A program made the translations under genes and the position numbers. The notes below the pieces were generated by a model, which saw only the letters and a list, made by a program, of their open reading frames with translations, ran no database searches and was not told the origin of the DNA. Below are positions 42,401 to 51,897 of a stretch of DNA of 64,000 nt, piece by piece. Position 1 is the stretch's first letter. Every line of letters starts with the position of its first letter. This DNA is from Aerococcus sp. GTDB lineage: Bacteria; Bacillota; Bacilli; Lactobacillales; Aerococcaceae. The stretch lies in assembly GCA_030528285.1 (NCBI GenBank), contig JAUMZE010000003.1, positions 98,234 through 162,233 on the forward strand. The letters run 5' to 3'.

Positions 42401-43430
42401 GTTCACAGCCCTTAATACCAAAGTAAGAGGGATGACGCGTCATCTACTCAAGGAAGAAGACTGGGAGAATGCGAATAGCTCGCACTCACTCAATGACATC
42501 TATCAGTTTCTGCTCAATAACTCGGGATATCATGATGTGATCAACAGTTTGAAGTCGGATCATATCACCACCCAAACATTGACACAGGCGCTTCATACCG
42601 CCGTGTTCTATGATTTTCATAAGTTATTTTTATTTGCGAGTTTAGAGCAGCGCGAGATTTTGAAGTTATATGGTCTTCGCTTCGAGTACAATTTCATTCG
42701 TCGTTCCCTCAAAACAACCGAAGCTAAAGAGGTCCTGCCGATCCTCTATCCACCGTTCGCGGATTATCTAGATGATCACCGGGGCTTCAGTACAGCTGAG
42801 ACGGTTTCTGCGGAGTCCATCCGCAAAGTCATTGCCACCTTTAGTCATACGGCCTTTGCTCCTTACTTTGAGCAATTTGATCATTTGTTTGGTGAAGAGC
42901 ATTATGAGCACTATGCTTTTGAGGAGACGTTCGAGCAATATACCTGGTCGCTCGCCTTCAAGAAAGCCCGCCAAATCCTCTCGAAGCGCGAATTAGCGAC
43001 TTTCCACGAGTTGGTGGGGAGCGAGATCGATTTCAGCAATATCAGTATCATTTATCGCTTGAAATTCTATTATGAAGCGGATGAGAACTACATTAGCGAA
43101 CAACTGCTCAGTGGTGGCCGTCGCTTGAAGAAGGAAGACTTGGACACACTCATTCAAACGAGTGACCGCCAACGCTTCCAGAATCAGTTAGCGATCTTTG
43201 GCTATCCATCACTCGTTGATGATATGAGCTACCGCCTCGCATCTGAGCGCCAGCAGCAAGAAACGCTCAGTCAAATGGAAGCTAAACTCGTTCGCCTCAT
43301 GCCGAATTCCTTGCTGACGGCACTTCATTACCTCAACAAGAAAAATGAAGAAAGTGAGCGTTTGATTCATATTGTTGAACAAGTTGGGTTTTCCTCCCTC
43401 GCTCAAATTGGAAAGGAGTATAGTCGATGA
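42393..43430 (+). CDS. ntpC: V-type ATPase subunit C (d-like, AC39)
   Basis: This 345-aa helical protein belongs to the V-ATPase AC39/d family. Such subunits form the funnel that links the central stalk to the membrane ring. The repeated three-lobed helical pattern includes NFIRRSLK and FKKARQILSKREL. It overlaps the previous gene by eight bases and the next by four. In E. hirae the C gene is fifth in the operon; here it is second. Confidence 0.85.
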   Translation: MNEFTALNTKVRGMTRHLLKEEDWENANSSHSLNDIYQFLLNNSGYHDVINSLKSDHITTQTLTQALHTAVFYDFHKLFLFASLEQREILKLYGLRFEYNFIRRSLKTTEAKEVLPILYPPFADYLDDHRGFSTAETVSAESIRKVIATFSHTAFAPYFEQFDHLFGEEHYEHYAFEETFEQYTWSLAFKKARQILSKRELATFHELVGSEIDFSNISIIYRLKFYYEADENYISEQLLSGGRRLKKEDLDTLIQTSDRQRFQNQLAIFGYPSLVDDMSYRLASERQQQETLSQMEAKLVRLMPNSLLTALHYLNKKNEESERLIHIVEQVGFSSLAQIGKEYSR

Positions 43431-45367
43431 TTACACAGATGAGTGTTGTGAATATCACCGGTCCGCGTGACGATATCGATCGCATGTCAGACCAATACTT
43501 ATCCAAGTATGATTTTCACCCCATCAATACATTAAAAGAATTATCAGGGATCGAAACGCTGCGTCCCTACACCAGTGCGAATCCCTACGAAAAGTACGAA
43601 GCGCGCATTGATGAACTGTTGGATCTCACGGATGTTCACGAAGGCAAAAACTTGCACGTGCAGCAACGCATTTCCTTTGCTGCTGTAAAGGAGCTCGTTG
43701 AAACCGTTGAATCAGACCTCAGCGAAGAACGTCAAAGCTTGCAGGATATTAATGAGGCCTACGATGACGCCGAGAAACGCTACAAACTCTATGAACCATT
43801 CTCCGGCATCGATTACAGCCTTGATGAAATCCTCGAGATGCAGATGATCAAGTTCCGCTTTGGTCGCTTCACGAGCGATAACTACCGCAAATTTATCAAG
43901 TATATTGATGACAATGTGCCGTCCATCTTCGTCAAATCCAAAGAAGAAGACGGCTATGTTTACGGGGTCTATTTCACGCCCGTGGATGCCCGCCAACGTG
44001 TCGATGCCCTGTACTATTCCCTCGCGTGGGAACGGATCTACCTGCCTGAAGCAGAAGGCCAACTTGCAGCCATCGTTCAAGAAGCGAAGGCACATCTGGA
44101 AGCCACTGCAAAAAAGAAGGCAGAGATTGAGTCGCATATGCGCTCCCTCATCCTCCCAATCGCCTCGGAATTGATCAATGCCAAGGCACGTCTCCAACAA
44201 CTCTCCCATGCCTGGGGGTTACGGAAATATGCAGCCATTACGCGTGATGAGTTCGCTCAAAAAGAAACGCGTTACCTAATCATTGGCTGGATGGCCACCA
44301 ATGATGCTGAGTCGCTCGCCAAAGATGTTGAACACGATGATGATGTGACCGTGATCATTGAAGACGATAAAGATAACCAACAACTCAAGCCACCAACGAA
44401 ACTACGTAATAATTTCTTCGTCCGTCCATTCGAGATGATTACGAACATGTACGGCACACCTAATTATAATGAATGGGACCCAACTGGACTTGTAGCAATT
44501 ACGTATTCCTTGTTGTTTGGTGCAATGTTTGGTGACCTCGGCCATGGAATTCTCCTTACCGCGATCGGTTTGCTCGGTTATTTCTTCAAAAAAGCGCAGA
44601 TGGCCAAGATGTTTGTGCCGGTCGGTGTCTGCTCGATGATTTTTGGGGTTCTGTACGGGAGTTTCTTCGGTTTCGAGGATCTCATTCCAACATTGTGGGT
44701 GAAACCGTCTGAAGCGATGACCACCGTGCCTTTCTTTGGGACGTTAAATACGGTCTTCGTTGTATCGGTCGCATTCGGGATGTTCCTCATTCTCGCCACT
44801 ATGGTGATCAATGTGTGGGAACGCCTCAAGAATGGTGAAACCTGGGACGCTGTGTTCGATAAAAACGGAGTCATGGGTTTTGTCTTCTATGGTTTATTAG
44901 TATTTATCATGGTGCTCTACATGTCAGGACATGCGATCCCTGCAGCCGGCCTGTTCGGTGCGATCGTTCTCATCAGTTTGCTGTTGATTGCCTTCAAGGA
45001 ACCAATTGTGAAGCATATTGAACACCAAGAAAAATCAGATGAAGAAGACGGCTTAGTGATGAGCTTGGTTACGATTTTCTTTGAAACCTTCGAGACCTTA
45101 CTGACCTACTTCTCCAACACAATTTCATTCGTCCGGGTCGGGGCGTTTGCGATCAGCCACGGGATTATGATGAGCGTGGTGTTGATGTTCGCAGGCGCAG
45201 AATCCGGTAACATGAACTGGTTGGTCCTCGTTTTGGGGAACCTGTTCGTCGTTGGATTTGAAGGGTTAGTCGTCTTCATCCAAGTATTACGTCTTGAGTT
45301 TTATGAGCTCTTCTCCCACTTCTTCAAGGGAGACGGCATTGCATTTAAGAGTATCTGGTCCGATTAA
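43427..45367 (+). CDS. ntpI: V-type ATPase subunit I (a-like)
   Basis: This 646-aa subunit has a hydrophilic N-terminal half (about 1-340, with coiled coil near 90-130 and 205-250) and a membrane half with seven or eight helices (about 355-640). The conserved Arg for ion transfer is in SFVRVGAFAISHG. It forms the stator half-channel facing the K ring. ATGA overlap with subunit C gives coupling, and AAAGGAG precedes the ATG. Confidence 0.93.
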   Translation: MITQMSVVNITGPRDDIDRMSDQYLSKYDFHPINTLKELSGIETLRPYTSANPYEKYEARIDELLDLTDVHEGKNLHVQQRISFAAVKELVETVESDLSEERQSLQDINEAYDDAEKRYKLYEPFSGIDYSLDEILEMQMIKFRFGRFTSDNYRKFIKYIDDNVPSIFVKSKEEDGYVYGVYFTPVDARQRVDALYYSLAWERIYLPEAEGQLAAIVQEAKAHLEATAKKKAEIESHMRSLILPIASELINAKARLQQLSHAWGLRKYAAITRDEFAQKETRYLIIGWMATNDAESLAKDVEHDDDVTVIIEDDKDNQQLKPPTKLRNNFFVRPFEMITNMYGTPNYNEWDPTGLVAITYSLLFGAMFGDLGHGILLTAIGLLGYFFKKAQMAKMFVPVGVCSMIFGVLYGSFFGFEDLIPTLWVKPSEAMTTVPFFGTLNTVFVVSVAFGMFLILATMVINVWERLKNGETWDAVFDKNGVMGFVFYGLLVFIMVLYMSGHAIPAAGLFGAIVLISLLLIAFKEPIVKHIEHQEKSDEEDGLVMSLVTIFFETFETLLTYFSNTISFVRVGAFAISHGIMMSVVLMFAGAESGNMNWLVLVLGNLFVVGFEGLVVFIQVLRLEFYELFSHFFKGDGIAFKSIWSD

Positions 45368-45394
45368 TATCAATACAAAAAAAGGAGAATACAA

Positions 45395-45820
45395 ATGAAT
45401 TACGAACTTGCTATTAAGATTACGATGGGTGCTACCGCTGTTTTAGGTTTTATCTTGCCATTCGGTTACTTCTTCTCTGGGAAGAAAACCCGCAACCGTT
45501 ACAAAAATGCCCTCACTGGTAACTTGCTCGCTGTGGCTGCTGGGATCGTGTTCGCATTGATCTTTGCATACCAACCAGCAATGGCTGCTGAAAACACTGC
45601 AGCAACTGCAAGCGGCCTGGGCTTCATCGCTGCCGCATTGTCAACCGGTCTCTCCTGCATCGGTGGTGGGATTGCCGTTGCTTCCTCCGCAAGTGCTGCA
45701 TTAGGTGCGATCAGCGAAGATAACTCTATCTTCGGGCGTTCATTGATTTTCGTTGGTTTGGCTGAAGGGATCGCCCTCTACGGTTTGATCATTTCCTTCT
45801 CCATCTTGGGGCGTTTATAA
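45395..45820 (+). CDS. ntpK: V-type ATPase subunit K (membrane rotor), clostridial type
   Basis: This 141-aa proteolipid has four hydrophobic helices. The C-terminal pair forms a normal ATP-synthase-C hairpin (GLGFIAAALSTGLSCIGGGIAVAS; then VGLAEGIALYGLIISF with the ion-binding Glu). The N-terminal pair is diverged and ends in a signal-like AMAAE. E. hirae NtpK (156 aa) instead has two related hairpins. The arrangement here is that of clostridial V-ATPases. Ion specificity (Na+ or H+) cannot be read safely. AAAGGAG precedes the ATG. Confidence 0.9.
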   Translation: MNYELAIKITMGATAVLGFILPFGYFFSGKKTRNRYKNALTGNLLAVAAGIVFALIFAYQPAMAAENTAATASGLGFIAAALSTGLSCIGGGIAVASSASAALGAISEDNSIFGRSLIFVGLAEGIALYGLIISFSILGRL

Positions 45821-45822
45821 TC

Positions 45823-46131
45823 ATGAAACAATACGTGATTGCCGATAATATCCAAACCGTCACCGGAATGCGTCTTGCGGGCGTGGATGGGACGTTAATC
45901 GGTGAAGCGGACGATTTCTCCAGTACACTCAACCAAGCAGTGAGTGACAATGAAATCGGTATTATCATGATCTCCCCATCCCTCATCAAAGCTCATCAAC
46001 AAGAGGTGGATCTGATTCGATTCAACCGCTCCACCCCACTAATTGTTGAGATTGAAGGGCCATTGGAAGATCCAGACCAAAAAACGTCAATTGCTGAGAC
46101 CATCCAACATGCCATTGGAATTTCATTGTAA
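45823..46131 (+). CDS. ntpG: V-type ATPase subunit F (NtpG)
   Basis: This 102-aa protein has the V-ATPase F fold: a Rossmann-like N-terminus with TGMRLAGVDG and IGIIMISPSL, and a C-terminal helix. The subunit sits on the central rotor with subunit D and influences ATPase activity. It begins two bases after the K stop codon. Confidence 0.88.
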   Translation: MKQYVIADNIQTVTGMRLAGVDGTLIGEADDFSSTLNQAVSDNEIGIIMISPSLIKAHQQEVDLIRFNRSTPLIVEIEGPLEDPDQKTSIAETIQHAIGISL

Positions 46132-46144
46132 TGGGGGTTAGCAT

Positions 46145-46726
46145 GTGGAATTAGAAGAAAAAATGGTGCACTTCGAAACGGAAACGAAAAAGAAAACTGA
46201 AGAAGCACTCCAGAACCAACTCGATCAATATGAAGACACCTTGAAACAGGACTATGATCAGTTCGTTCACAACACGGATGCGACGATGAAGGAACGTTTC
46301 CAAGAAGAAAGTGAAGCACTGCGTAAAGAAGCCAATAAGAAATACTCAGAAGTGCAGATTGAACGTCAACGTGATCTCTACCTCCAACAAACTAAGTTGA
46401 AGGAAATCATGCTGAACCGTTTTAAACAAGCGCTCGAAGACTACAAGCAAACAGAAGAATACGTGAAACAGCTCGAACACATGGGCCAGACCGTCCAACA
46501 GTTTGCCAAGAATGAAGTCTATGATCTCTACATCGATCCACAAGACGAAGCACTCGTTCCAACGCTCGAAAAGGCACTCGATCATCCTGTGACCGTGTCT
46601 GACCGCCGTTTCTACGGTGGGATGCGTGGTGTTCTGCGTGAACGCGACGTCTTACTCGACTTCTCCTTCGCTACGTATCTAGAACAATTAGAAGCAAACT
46701 GGGCGTTAACAGGGGGGACGAAATGA
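46145..46726 (+). CDS. ntpE: V-type ATPase subunit E (peripheral stalk)
   Basis: This 193-aa protein has a long N-terminal coiled coil (about 5-105) and a C-terminal globular domain (about 110-190, with GGMRGVLRERDVLLDFSF). It pairs with the first gene product to build the outer stalk. The start is GTG at 46145, with GGGGG upstream. The end overlaps ntpA (ATGA). Confidence 0.88.
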   Translation: MELEEKMVHFETETKKKTEEALQNQLDQYEDTLKQDYDQFVHNTDATMKERFQEESEALRKEANKKYSEVQIERQRDLYLQQTKLKEIMLNRFKQALEDYKQTEEYVKQLEHMGQTVQQFAKNEVYDLYIDPQDEALVPTLEKALDHPVTVSDRRFYGGMRGVLRERDVLLDFSFATYLEQLEANWALTGGTK

Positions 46727-48492
46727 TGAATCAAGCAGAACAAATTTATGCCATCAACGGCCCGATCGTCCAAATCAAAGGTAAGACCGATTTCTCCATG
46801 CAGGAATTGGTCCATGTTGGTAATGAAAAGCTCATCGGTGAAGTCATCAAAATCGACGACACCCTCACCACGATCCAGGTCTACGAAGAAACAGCCGGCC
46901 TCAAACCGGGTGAACCGGTTGTTGGGTCTGGTAACCCAATGACCGTTGAATTAGGTCCAGGTCTGTTGAACAATATCTATGATGGGATTGAACGCCCACT
47001 GGAAGAGATTGCGGAACAGATGGGCTTCATGATTCAACGTGGTGCACAGGTCGCATCGTTGGATCGTGAGAAGAAATGGCCTGTCACCCCAACCGTTAAA
47101 GTGGGCGACCAAGTATCGGGTGGCCATGTGGTTGCAGAAATTCCTGAAACCAGCGCCATCAAACACAAAGTCATGGTCCCACCAAAAGTTGTCGGTGAAG
47201 TCGTTGAGGTTGTTGAACCGGGTGACTATGATGTGGAAACGCCACTCGCAAAGGTTCGCCAATTTGACGGTTCGATCTACGACATCAAAGCTTACCAAAA
47301 ATGGCCAATCCGTAATCCACGCCCCGTCGCAAAACGGTTGGAGAGTACCACTCCCCTCCTGACGGGTCAGCGGATTATCGATACGGTCTTTCCAATCGCA
47401 AAAGGTGGGACGGCTGCCATTCCTGGTGGGTTCGGTACCGGTAAAACCACCATGCAGCACCAAATCGCGCGTTATGCCGAAGCAGACGTGATTGTCTACA
47501 TCGGTTGTGGCGAACGTGGGAACGAAATGACAGAAGTTCTGGAAGACTTCAGTAAGTTGATCGACCCTCGCTCTGGTGCGCCACTGATGCAACGGACCGT
47601 GTTGATTGCGAACACCTCTAACATGCCGGTTGCCGCACGTGAAGCGTCTGTTTACACCGGGATTACAATTGCGGAATACTACCGCGATATGGGTTACAAC
47701 GTCGCAATCATGGCGGACTCGACCTCTCGCTGGGCTGAGGCGTTGCGTGAATTATCCGGACGTCTGGAAGAAATGCCAGCCGAAGAAGGTTATCCAGCCT
47801 ACCTCGCAAGCCGGATTGCGTCCTTCTATGAACGTGCCGGGGATATGCAAACATTGAACCACGGCACCGGATCTGTTTCGATCATTGGAGCTGTCTCTCC
47901 TCAAGGTGGGGACTTCTCAGAACCAGTGACCCAAAACACCAAACGTTTCGTACGTTGTTTCTGGGGATTGGATGCTAACCTCGCCCATGCTCGTCACTAT
48001 CCAGCCATTAACTGGATGAATAGTTACAGTCAGTACACTGGCGACCTCTCCACGTGGTACAACAAACACGTCTCTGACTCCTTCGTGCGTCAACGGGCCA
48101 CCATGATGGCCCTCCTCCACGAAGAAGATGAGTTAAATGAAGTCGTTAAATTGATCGGTTCAGATGTCCTACCAGAAGGCCAGAAATTAACGCTTGCGAT
48201 TGCCCGTGTCATTCGGTTAGGGTTCCTCCAACAGAACACCTTCCATGATGTCGACGGGGCTGTTCCGATCAAGAAACAAGCGAAAATGCTCGAAGTCATC
48301 CTCTATTTGGAACAAAAGAGTCGTCAGCTCATCCAATGGGGCATGCCAATGAGCTACCTCAATAAGTTCAAGATCTTTAGCCAAGTGATTAATATGAAAT
48401 ACGATACGCCAAATGATGACTTGAGTGCGTTCGATCATTACTTCAGCGATATTGATGATTTCTATGATCAAGCCATTCAAGAAAATGGTTAG
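46723..48492 (+). CDS. ntpA: V-type ATPase catalytic subunit A
   Basis: This 589-aa catalytic subunit has the beta-barrel domain (1-70), the non-homologous insert (about 115-185), and Walker [10 protein letters not shown] (about 235). [11 protein letters not shown], the [12 protein letters not shown] motif and the C-terminal helical domain complete it. ATP hydrolysis (or synthesis) occurs at the A/B interface. The start is ATG 46723 or 46726, with GGGGGG just upstream. Confidence 0.97.
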   Translation: MMNQAEQIYAINGPIVQIKGKTDFSMQELVHVGNEKLIGEVIKIDDTLTTIQVYEETAGLKPGEPVVGSGNPMTVELGPGLLNNIYDGIERPLEEIAEQMGFMIQRGAQVASLDREKKWPVTPTVKVGDQVSGGHVVAEIPETSAIKHKVMVPPKVVGEVVEVVEPGDYDVETPLAKVRQFDGSIYDIKAYQKWPIRNPRPVAKRLESTTPLLTGQRIIDTVFPIAKGGTAAIPGGFGTGKTTMQHQIARYAEADVIVYIGCGERGNEMTEVLEDFSKLIDPRSGAPLMQRTVLIANTSNMPVAAREASVYTGITIAEYYRDMGYNVAIMADSTSRWAEALRELSGRLEEMPAEEGYPAYLASRIASFYERAGDMQTLNHGTGSVSIIGAVSPQGGDFSEPVTQNTKRFVRCFWGLDANLAHARHYPAINWMNSYSQYTGDLSTWYNKHVSDSFVRQRATMMALLHEEDELNEVVKLIGSDVLPEGQKLTLAIARVIRLGFLQQNTFHDVDGAVPIKKQAKMLEVILYLEQKSRQLIQWGMPMSYLNKFKIFSQVINMKYDTPNDDLSAFDHYFSDIDDFYDQAIQENG

Positions 48493-48511
48493 TAAGGGGG
48501 AAAAATAAAGC

Positions 48512-49966
48512 ATGATTGAATATCTCGATTTAAGCTCAATTGAAGGCCCTCTTGTTGCGGTGGATGGCGTTCGTGGTGCGGCCTACTCCGATATCGTTCG
48601 TTTCCGCGTGAATCGAACCGAAGAAAAGATCGGCCAAATTATCTCGATTGAAGGCGAACGGGCAATGGTTCAGGTGTTTGACCAAACCACGTCTATGTCT
48701 TTGAACAACACCCACTCCATCTTTACCGGTCACGGCATGGAAATTGAACTCAATGAACAAATTCTGGGCCGGATTTTCGATGGGATTGGACGTCCAATTG
48801 ATGGATTAGGGGCCATCCACTCCGACATCAAGCGCGATGTGAACGGTGCACCATTGAACCCAGTCTCACGGATCTACCCACGTGACTACATCGAAACAGG
48901 TTTCAGTGCGATTGACGGATTGATGACGTTGATTCGTGGTCAGAAGTTGCCGATTTTCTCCGGTGATGGGATGCCTCATGACCAACTCGCAGCCGAAATC
49001 GTAAAACAGGCCAAACTCGGTGACGGGGTGGATGGCGAATTTGCGGTTGTCTTCGCAGCCATGGGGGTTAAGAATGACGTGGCCGATTTCTTCCGTCGTC
49101 AGTTTGAAGAATCCGGTGCAATGGATCATGTGTCCATGTTCGTGAATACCGCCGATGACCCGGTAATGGAACGTCTGATCACCCCACGTGTGGCATTGAC
49201 CACCGCGGAATATCTCGCCTACGATCTCGGGTATCATGTCTTGGTAATCCTGACTGACATGACGAGTTTCTGTGAGGCGCTGCGTGAAGTATCCAACGCC
49301 AAGCAGGAAATTCCATCCCGTAAAGGTTATCCAGGTTACCTCTACTCTGAACTGGCAACCATCTATGAACGTGCTGGTATCGTGAAGGGGCGTCCAGGTT
49401 CTGTGACCCAGATTCCAATCCTGACCATGCCAAACGACGATATCACCCACCCAATTCCGGACTTGACCGGTTATATTACAGAGGGTCAGATCGTATTGGA
49501 CCGCTCCCTGGAAGGTAAGAACACCTACCCTCCAATCGGCGTACTCCCATCACTGTCTCGTCTGATGAAAGACGGTATCGGGGAAGGCTACACCCGTGAA
49601 GACCACGATGACGTCTCCAACCAGCTGTTTGCAGCCTACTCCAGTGCTCAGGAAGCGCGGAGTTTGGCGAGTGTTATCGGGGAAGAAGAACTCTCGGACC
49701 TCGACCGTCAATATCTCGACTTCGGGGAACGCTTCGAAAAAGTGTTCGTCGGCCAAGCCTCAGATCATCCACGGACCGTTCAAGAAACGCTCGATCTCGG
49801 TTGGGAACTCTTGCGTGACTTCCCACGTGAAGAACTCACGCGGATGGACACCAATATGCTCGATAAATACTACGATGCGGGTCCGGCCTACTCCGAAACC
49901 CACCCAGAAGATGGTGACAACCATCCGGATGAAGCTACCGCAATCAATGCAGGCGGTGAGGGTTAA
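48512..49966 (+). CDS. ntpB: V-type ATPase subunit B
   Basis: This 484-aa non-catalytic nucleotide-binding subunit resembles A but has no Walker A loop; instead [13 protein letters not shown] occupies that place. It contributes the arginine finger to the A site. The C-terminal tail ([17 protein letters not shown]) is longer than in E. hirae. AAGGGGG lies 12 bases before the ATG. Confidence 0.96.
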   Translation: MIEYLDLSSIEGPLVAVDGVRGAAYSDIVRFRVNRTEEKIGQIISIEGERAMVQVFDQTTSMSLNNTHSIFTGHGMEIELNEQILGRIFDGIGRPIDGLGAIHSDIKRDVNGAPLNPVSRIYPRDYIETGFSAIDGLMTLIRGQKLPIFSGDGMPHDQLAAEIVKQAKLGDGVDGEFAVVFAAMGVKNDVADFFRRQFEESGAMDHVSMFVNTADDPVMERLITPRVALTTAEYLAYDLGYHVLVILTDMTSFCEALREVSNAKQEIPSRKGYPGYLYSELATIYERAGIVKGRPGSVTQIPILTMPNDDITHPIPDLTGYITEGQIVLDRSLEGKNTYPPIGVLPSLSRLMKDGIGEGYTREDHDDVSNQLFAAYSSAQEARSLASVIGEEELSDLDRQYLDFGERFEKVFVGQASDHPRTVQETLDLGWELLRDFPREELTRMDTNMLDKYYDAGPAYSETHPEDGDNHPDEATAINAGGEG

Positions 49967-50634
49967 TGGACGTCAATAATGCCCCAACCAAGGGGAACCT
50001 CCAACAGATCCAAAAGACATTGCGCCTCTCGCGGAATGGGTATGATCTGATGGATAGAAAACGGCTGATTCTGATGAACGAGATCACCTCCCTCATCAAA
50101 GAAGCCAACAAGGTGCAATCCGATCTGGATGAAGCAATGAAAGACGCCTATGCCGCCCTGCAGCGCGCGAGCGTCGATCTTGGAATATTGGATGCGTATA
50201 ATGCCGCGTTAGACATTGAAGAAGACGATGATGTCACCATTCAAGTTCGCAGTATTATGGGATCCGAAGTACCGAACATTAAACATGAAGCGCACTCCCT
50301 GAAACCAGCCTATGCGTTCAGTTCGACGAGTGCCAACCTGGATGAAGCGCGGATCGCCTTCGAAAAGGTCAAGGAGTTGCAGATCCAACTCGCGCAGGTG
50401 GAAAATGCCGCCTACCGTCTCGCTAATAACATCCAGAAGACCCAAAAACGTGTCAACGCCTTGCAGAATATCACCATTCCAGAACTTGAAGCGGTTGAGA
50501 AGGAAATCAACTCCGCCCTCGAGGAGAAGGAACGTGAAGAATTTATCCGCTTGAAAGTCGTGAAACGGATCCTCGGCAACAAGGTGAAAGCCAAAGCTGC
50601 TGAAATCCAAAACGAACTCCAAGCCAACGCATAA
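49966..50634 (+). CDS. ntpD: V-type ATPase central-stalk subunit D
   Basis: This 222-aa subunit has the antiparallel coiled-coil shape of V-ATPase D (N-terminal about 12-75, C-terminal about 125-210), with PTKGNLQQIQKTLRLSRNGYDLMDRKRLIL near the start. It forms the rotor axle in the A3B3 head. The stop of ntpB and the start of ntpD share one base (TAATG). It is the last gene of the operon and is followed by a very strong terminator. Confidence 0.92.
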   Translation: MDVNNAPTKGNLQQIQKTLRLSRNGYDLMDRKRLILMNEITSLIKEANKVQSDLDEAMKDAYAALQRASVDLGILDAYNAALDIEEDDDVTIQVRSIMGSEVPNIKHEAHSLKPAYAFSSTSANLDEARIAFEKVKELQIQLAQVENAAYRLANNIQKTQKRVNALQNITIPELEAVEKEINSALEEKEREEFIRLKVVKRILGNKVKAKAAEIQNELQANA

Positions 50635-50640
50635 GACGTC

Positions 50641-50679
50641 AACAAAACCCCAGCAGAGCCGATTTGCTGGGGTTTTGTT
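50641..50679 (+). terminator. Terminator of the V-ATPase operon
   Basis: AACAAAACCCCAGCA (50641-50655) and TGCTGGGGTTTTGTT (50665-50679) form a perfect 15-base stem with U-rich 3' side. Confidence 0.92.
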
Positions 50680-51042
50680 GTGCGCTGAGAGTTGGGCGAC
50701 GCCAGATAACTGAAAGGCTGGTGGCCGTTTGCTGAGTCTGTGTGAAAGGATAAAAGGACTAAGAATGAAGTCAGTATCGAGGTTATTTGTTACCTATCCA
50801 TTGATTTTCTCTTTTTTACAACTCCCTTCTCTTTACTGGCCTTTTTATTCTTACTTCAAGCGCTCTCCTCTGATTTTTCGCTTTCAATCTGACGGGGATT
50901 GATCTACACTGATAACGTGATAAATTTAACAAGCAAGAACTGAGAGGTGGTGTGATGATAACGTTCTCCTCTTGTGCGGTGGTGGATCCATAGAAACCAA
51001 ACTGCCCTCTTGCCTTGTTAACAGAAACTGGGAGGCTTTTGA
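50680..51042 (+). other. Intergenic region between the V-ATPase operon and gpmA
   Basis: This 363-base stretch holds a possible gpmA promoter (TTGATC 50899-50904, TAAATT 50921-50926, spacer 16). An ORF of 45 codons (50765-50902) with AAAGGA upstream has an aromatic, T-rich composition and no recognisable motif; I do not call it. A 12-codon ORF with GAGAGGTGGTG upstream lies in the gpmA leader. Confidence 0.4.
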
Positions 51043-51723
51043 ATGAAACTAGTACTGGTACGTCACGGACAGAGCGAATCCAATTTGAAGAATCTCTTCA
51101 CCGGCTGGGCGGATCCACGCCTCACCGAATGTGGTATCAAGCAAGCGCGAACGGCTGGTCAAATGCTCAAACAACTCGATTTAGATATTAAGAGTGTGCA
51201 TACGTCACTCCTCACCCGCACCAACGAAACCACCTTCTACCTGCTCGATGAAATGGAGCAACTGTATCTGCCTGTTCATCAGAGTTGGCGACTGAATGGG
51301 CGGCATTACGGTGCGCTCGAGGGGCAAAACAAGGACGCCATGCGGGAAAAATACGGTGAAGACCTCGTTCAGGCGTGGCGACGCAGTTTCGATGTGCGTC
51401 CCCCTGTCAGTGAAATGCCGATTATCGACCGCCGTTACCGTTTGTTGGATGATCATATCCTCCCACAGACAGAGAGCCTCAAGGACACCAGAGCGCGTTT
51501 GATCCCGTATTGGACGGATCATATTGCCCCGGAAATCAAGAGCGGGAAAAACGTCCTGGTGGTGAGTCACGGCAATCTCTTGCGTGCGTTCACCATGTTC
51601 CTAGAAGATATCGCCCCAGACAAGATCAATCAGACCGAAATCGCAACGGCCGAACCAATTGTCTATGAGATCAGCCAAGATCTTCAAATTACCGATAAGA
51701 CTACCTATCACCGGGAGAAATAA
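51043..51723 (+). CDS. GpmA-like phosphoglycerate mutase lacking the catalytic Glu
   Basis: This 226-aa member of the 2,3-bisphosphoglycerate-dependent mutase family has the phospho-accepting H8 in VRHGQSESN. The second His is H176 in VVSHGN, and WRRSFDVRPP is retained. The Glu that acts as acid/base in the WRLNERHYG motif (E89 in E. coli GpmA) is Gly86 here (WRLNGRHYG). The C-terminal motif is also changed (ATAEPIVYE rather than PTGVPLVYE). It may be a paralog with phosphatase or altered function rather than the glycolytic mutase. TGGGAGG precedes the ATG. Confidence 0.85.
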   Translation: MKLVLVRHGQSESNLKNLFTGWADPRLTECGIKQARTAGQMLKQLDLDIKSVHTSLLTRTNETTFYLLDEMEQLYLPVHQSWRLNGRHYGALEGQNKDAMREKYGEDLVQAWRRSFDVRPPVSEMPIIDRRYRLLDDHILPQTESLKDTRARLIPYWTDHIAPEIKSGKNVLVVSHGNLLRAFTMFLEDIAPDKINQTEIATAEPIVYEISQDLQITDKTTYHREK

Positions 51724-51767
51724 TGATCACTCCTCTCCCGTATCCTACCATTTAAGTAAAATACATA

Positions 51768-51806
51768 ACAAAAAAGGATCGGATATTGACGTCCGATCCT
51801 TTTTAT
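51768..51806. terminator. Bidirectional terminator after the GpmA-like gene
   Basis: AAAAAGGATCGGA (51771-51783) and TCCGATCCTTTTT (51792-51804) form a perfect 13-base stem, symmetric for both strands. Confidence 0.9.
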
Positions 51807-51816
51807 ATATTAAAAA

Positions 51817-51855
51817 TTAATCAGGGGACAGCCCCAACAGACTGGCCCCTGATTT
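51817..51855 (-). terminator. Terminator of the giant surface-protein gene
   Basis: ATCAGGGG (51820-51827) pairs with CCCCTGAT (51846-51853); on the minus strand it is followed by TAATTTTTAAT. Confidence 0.75.
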
Positions 51856-51897
51856 TCTTGTCTGATCAATCAAACCACTCGCTAATAGCTACTTGAA

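Noticed and set aside
50765-50902. 45-codon ORF with a possible ribosome site downstream of the V-ATPase operon
   Set aside because: Composition is driven by a T-rich stretch, it lies after a strong terminator with no clear promoter, and it shows no motif.
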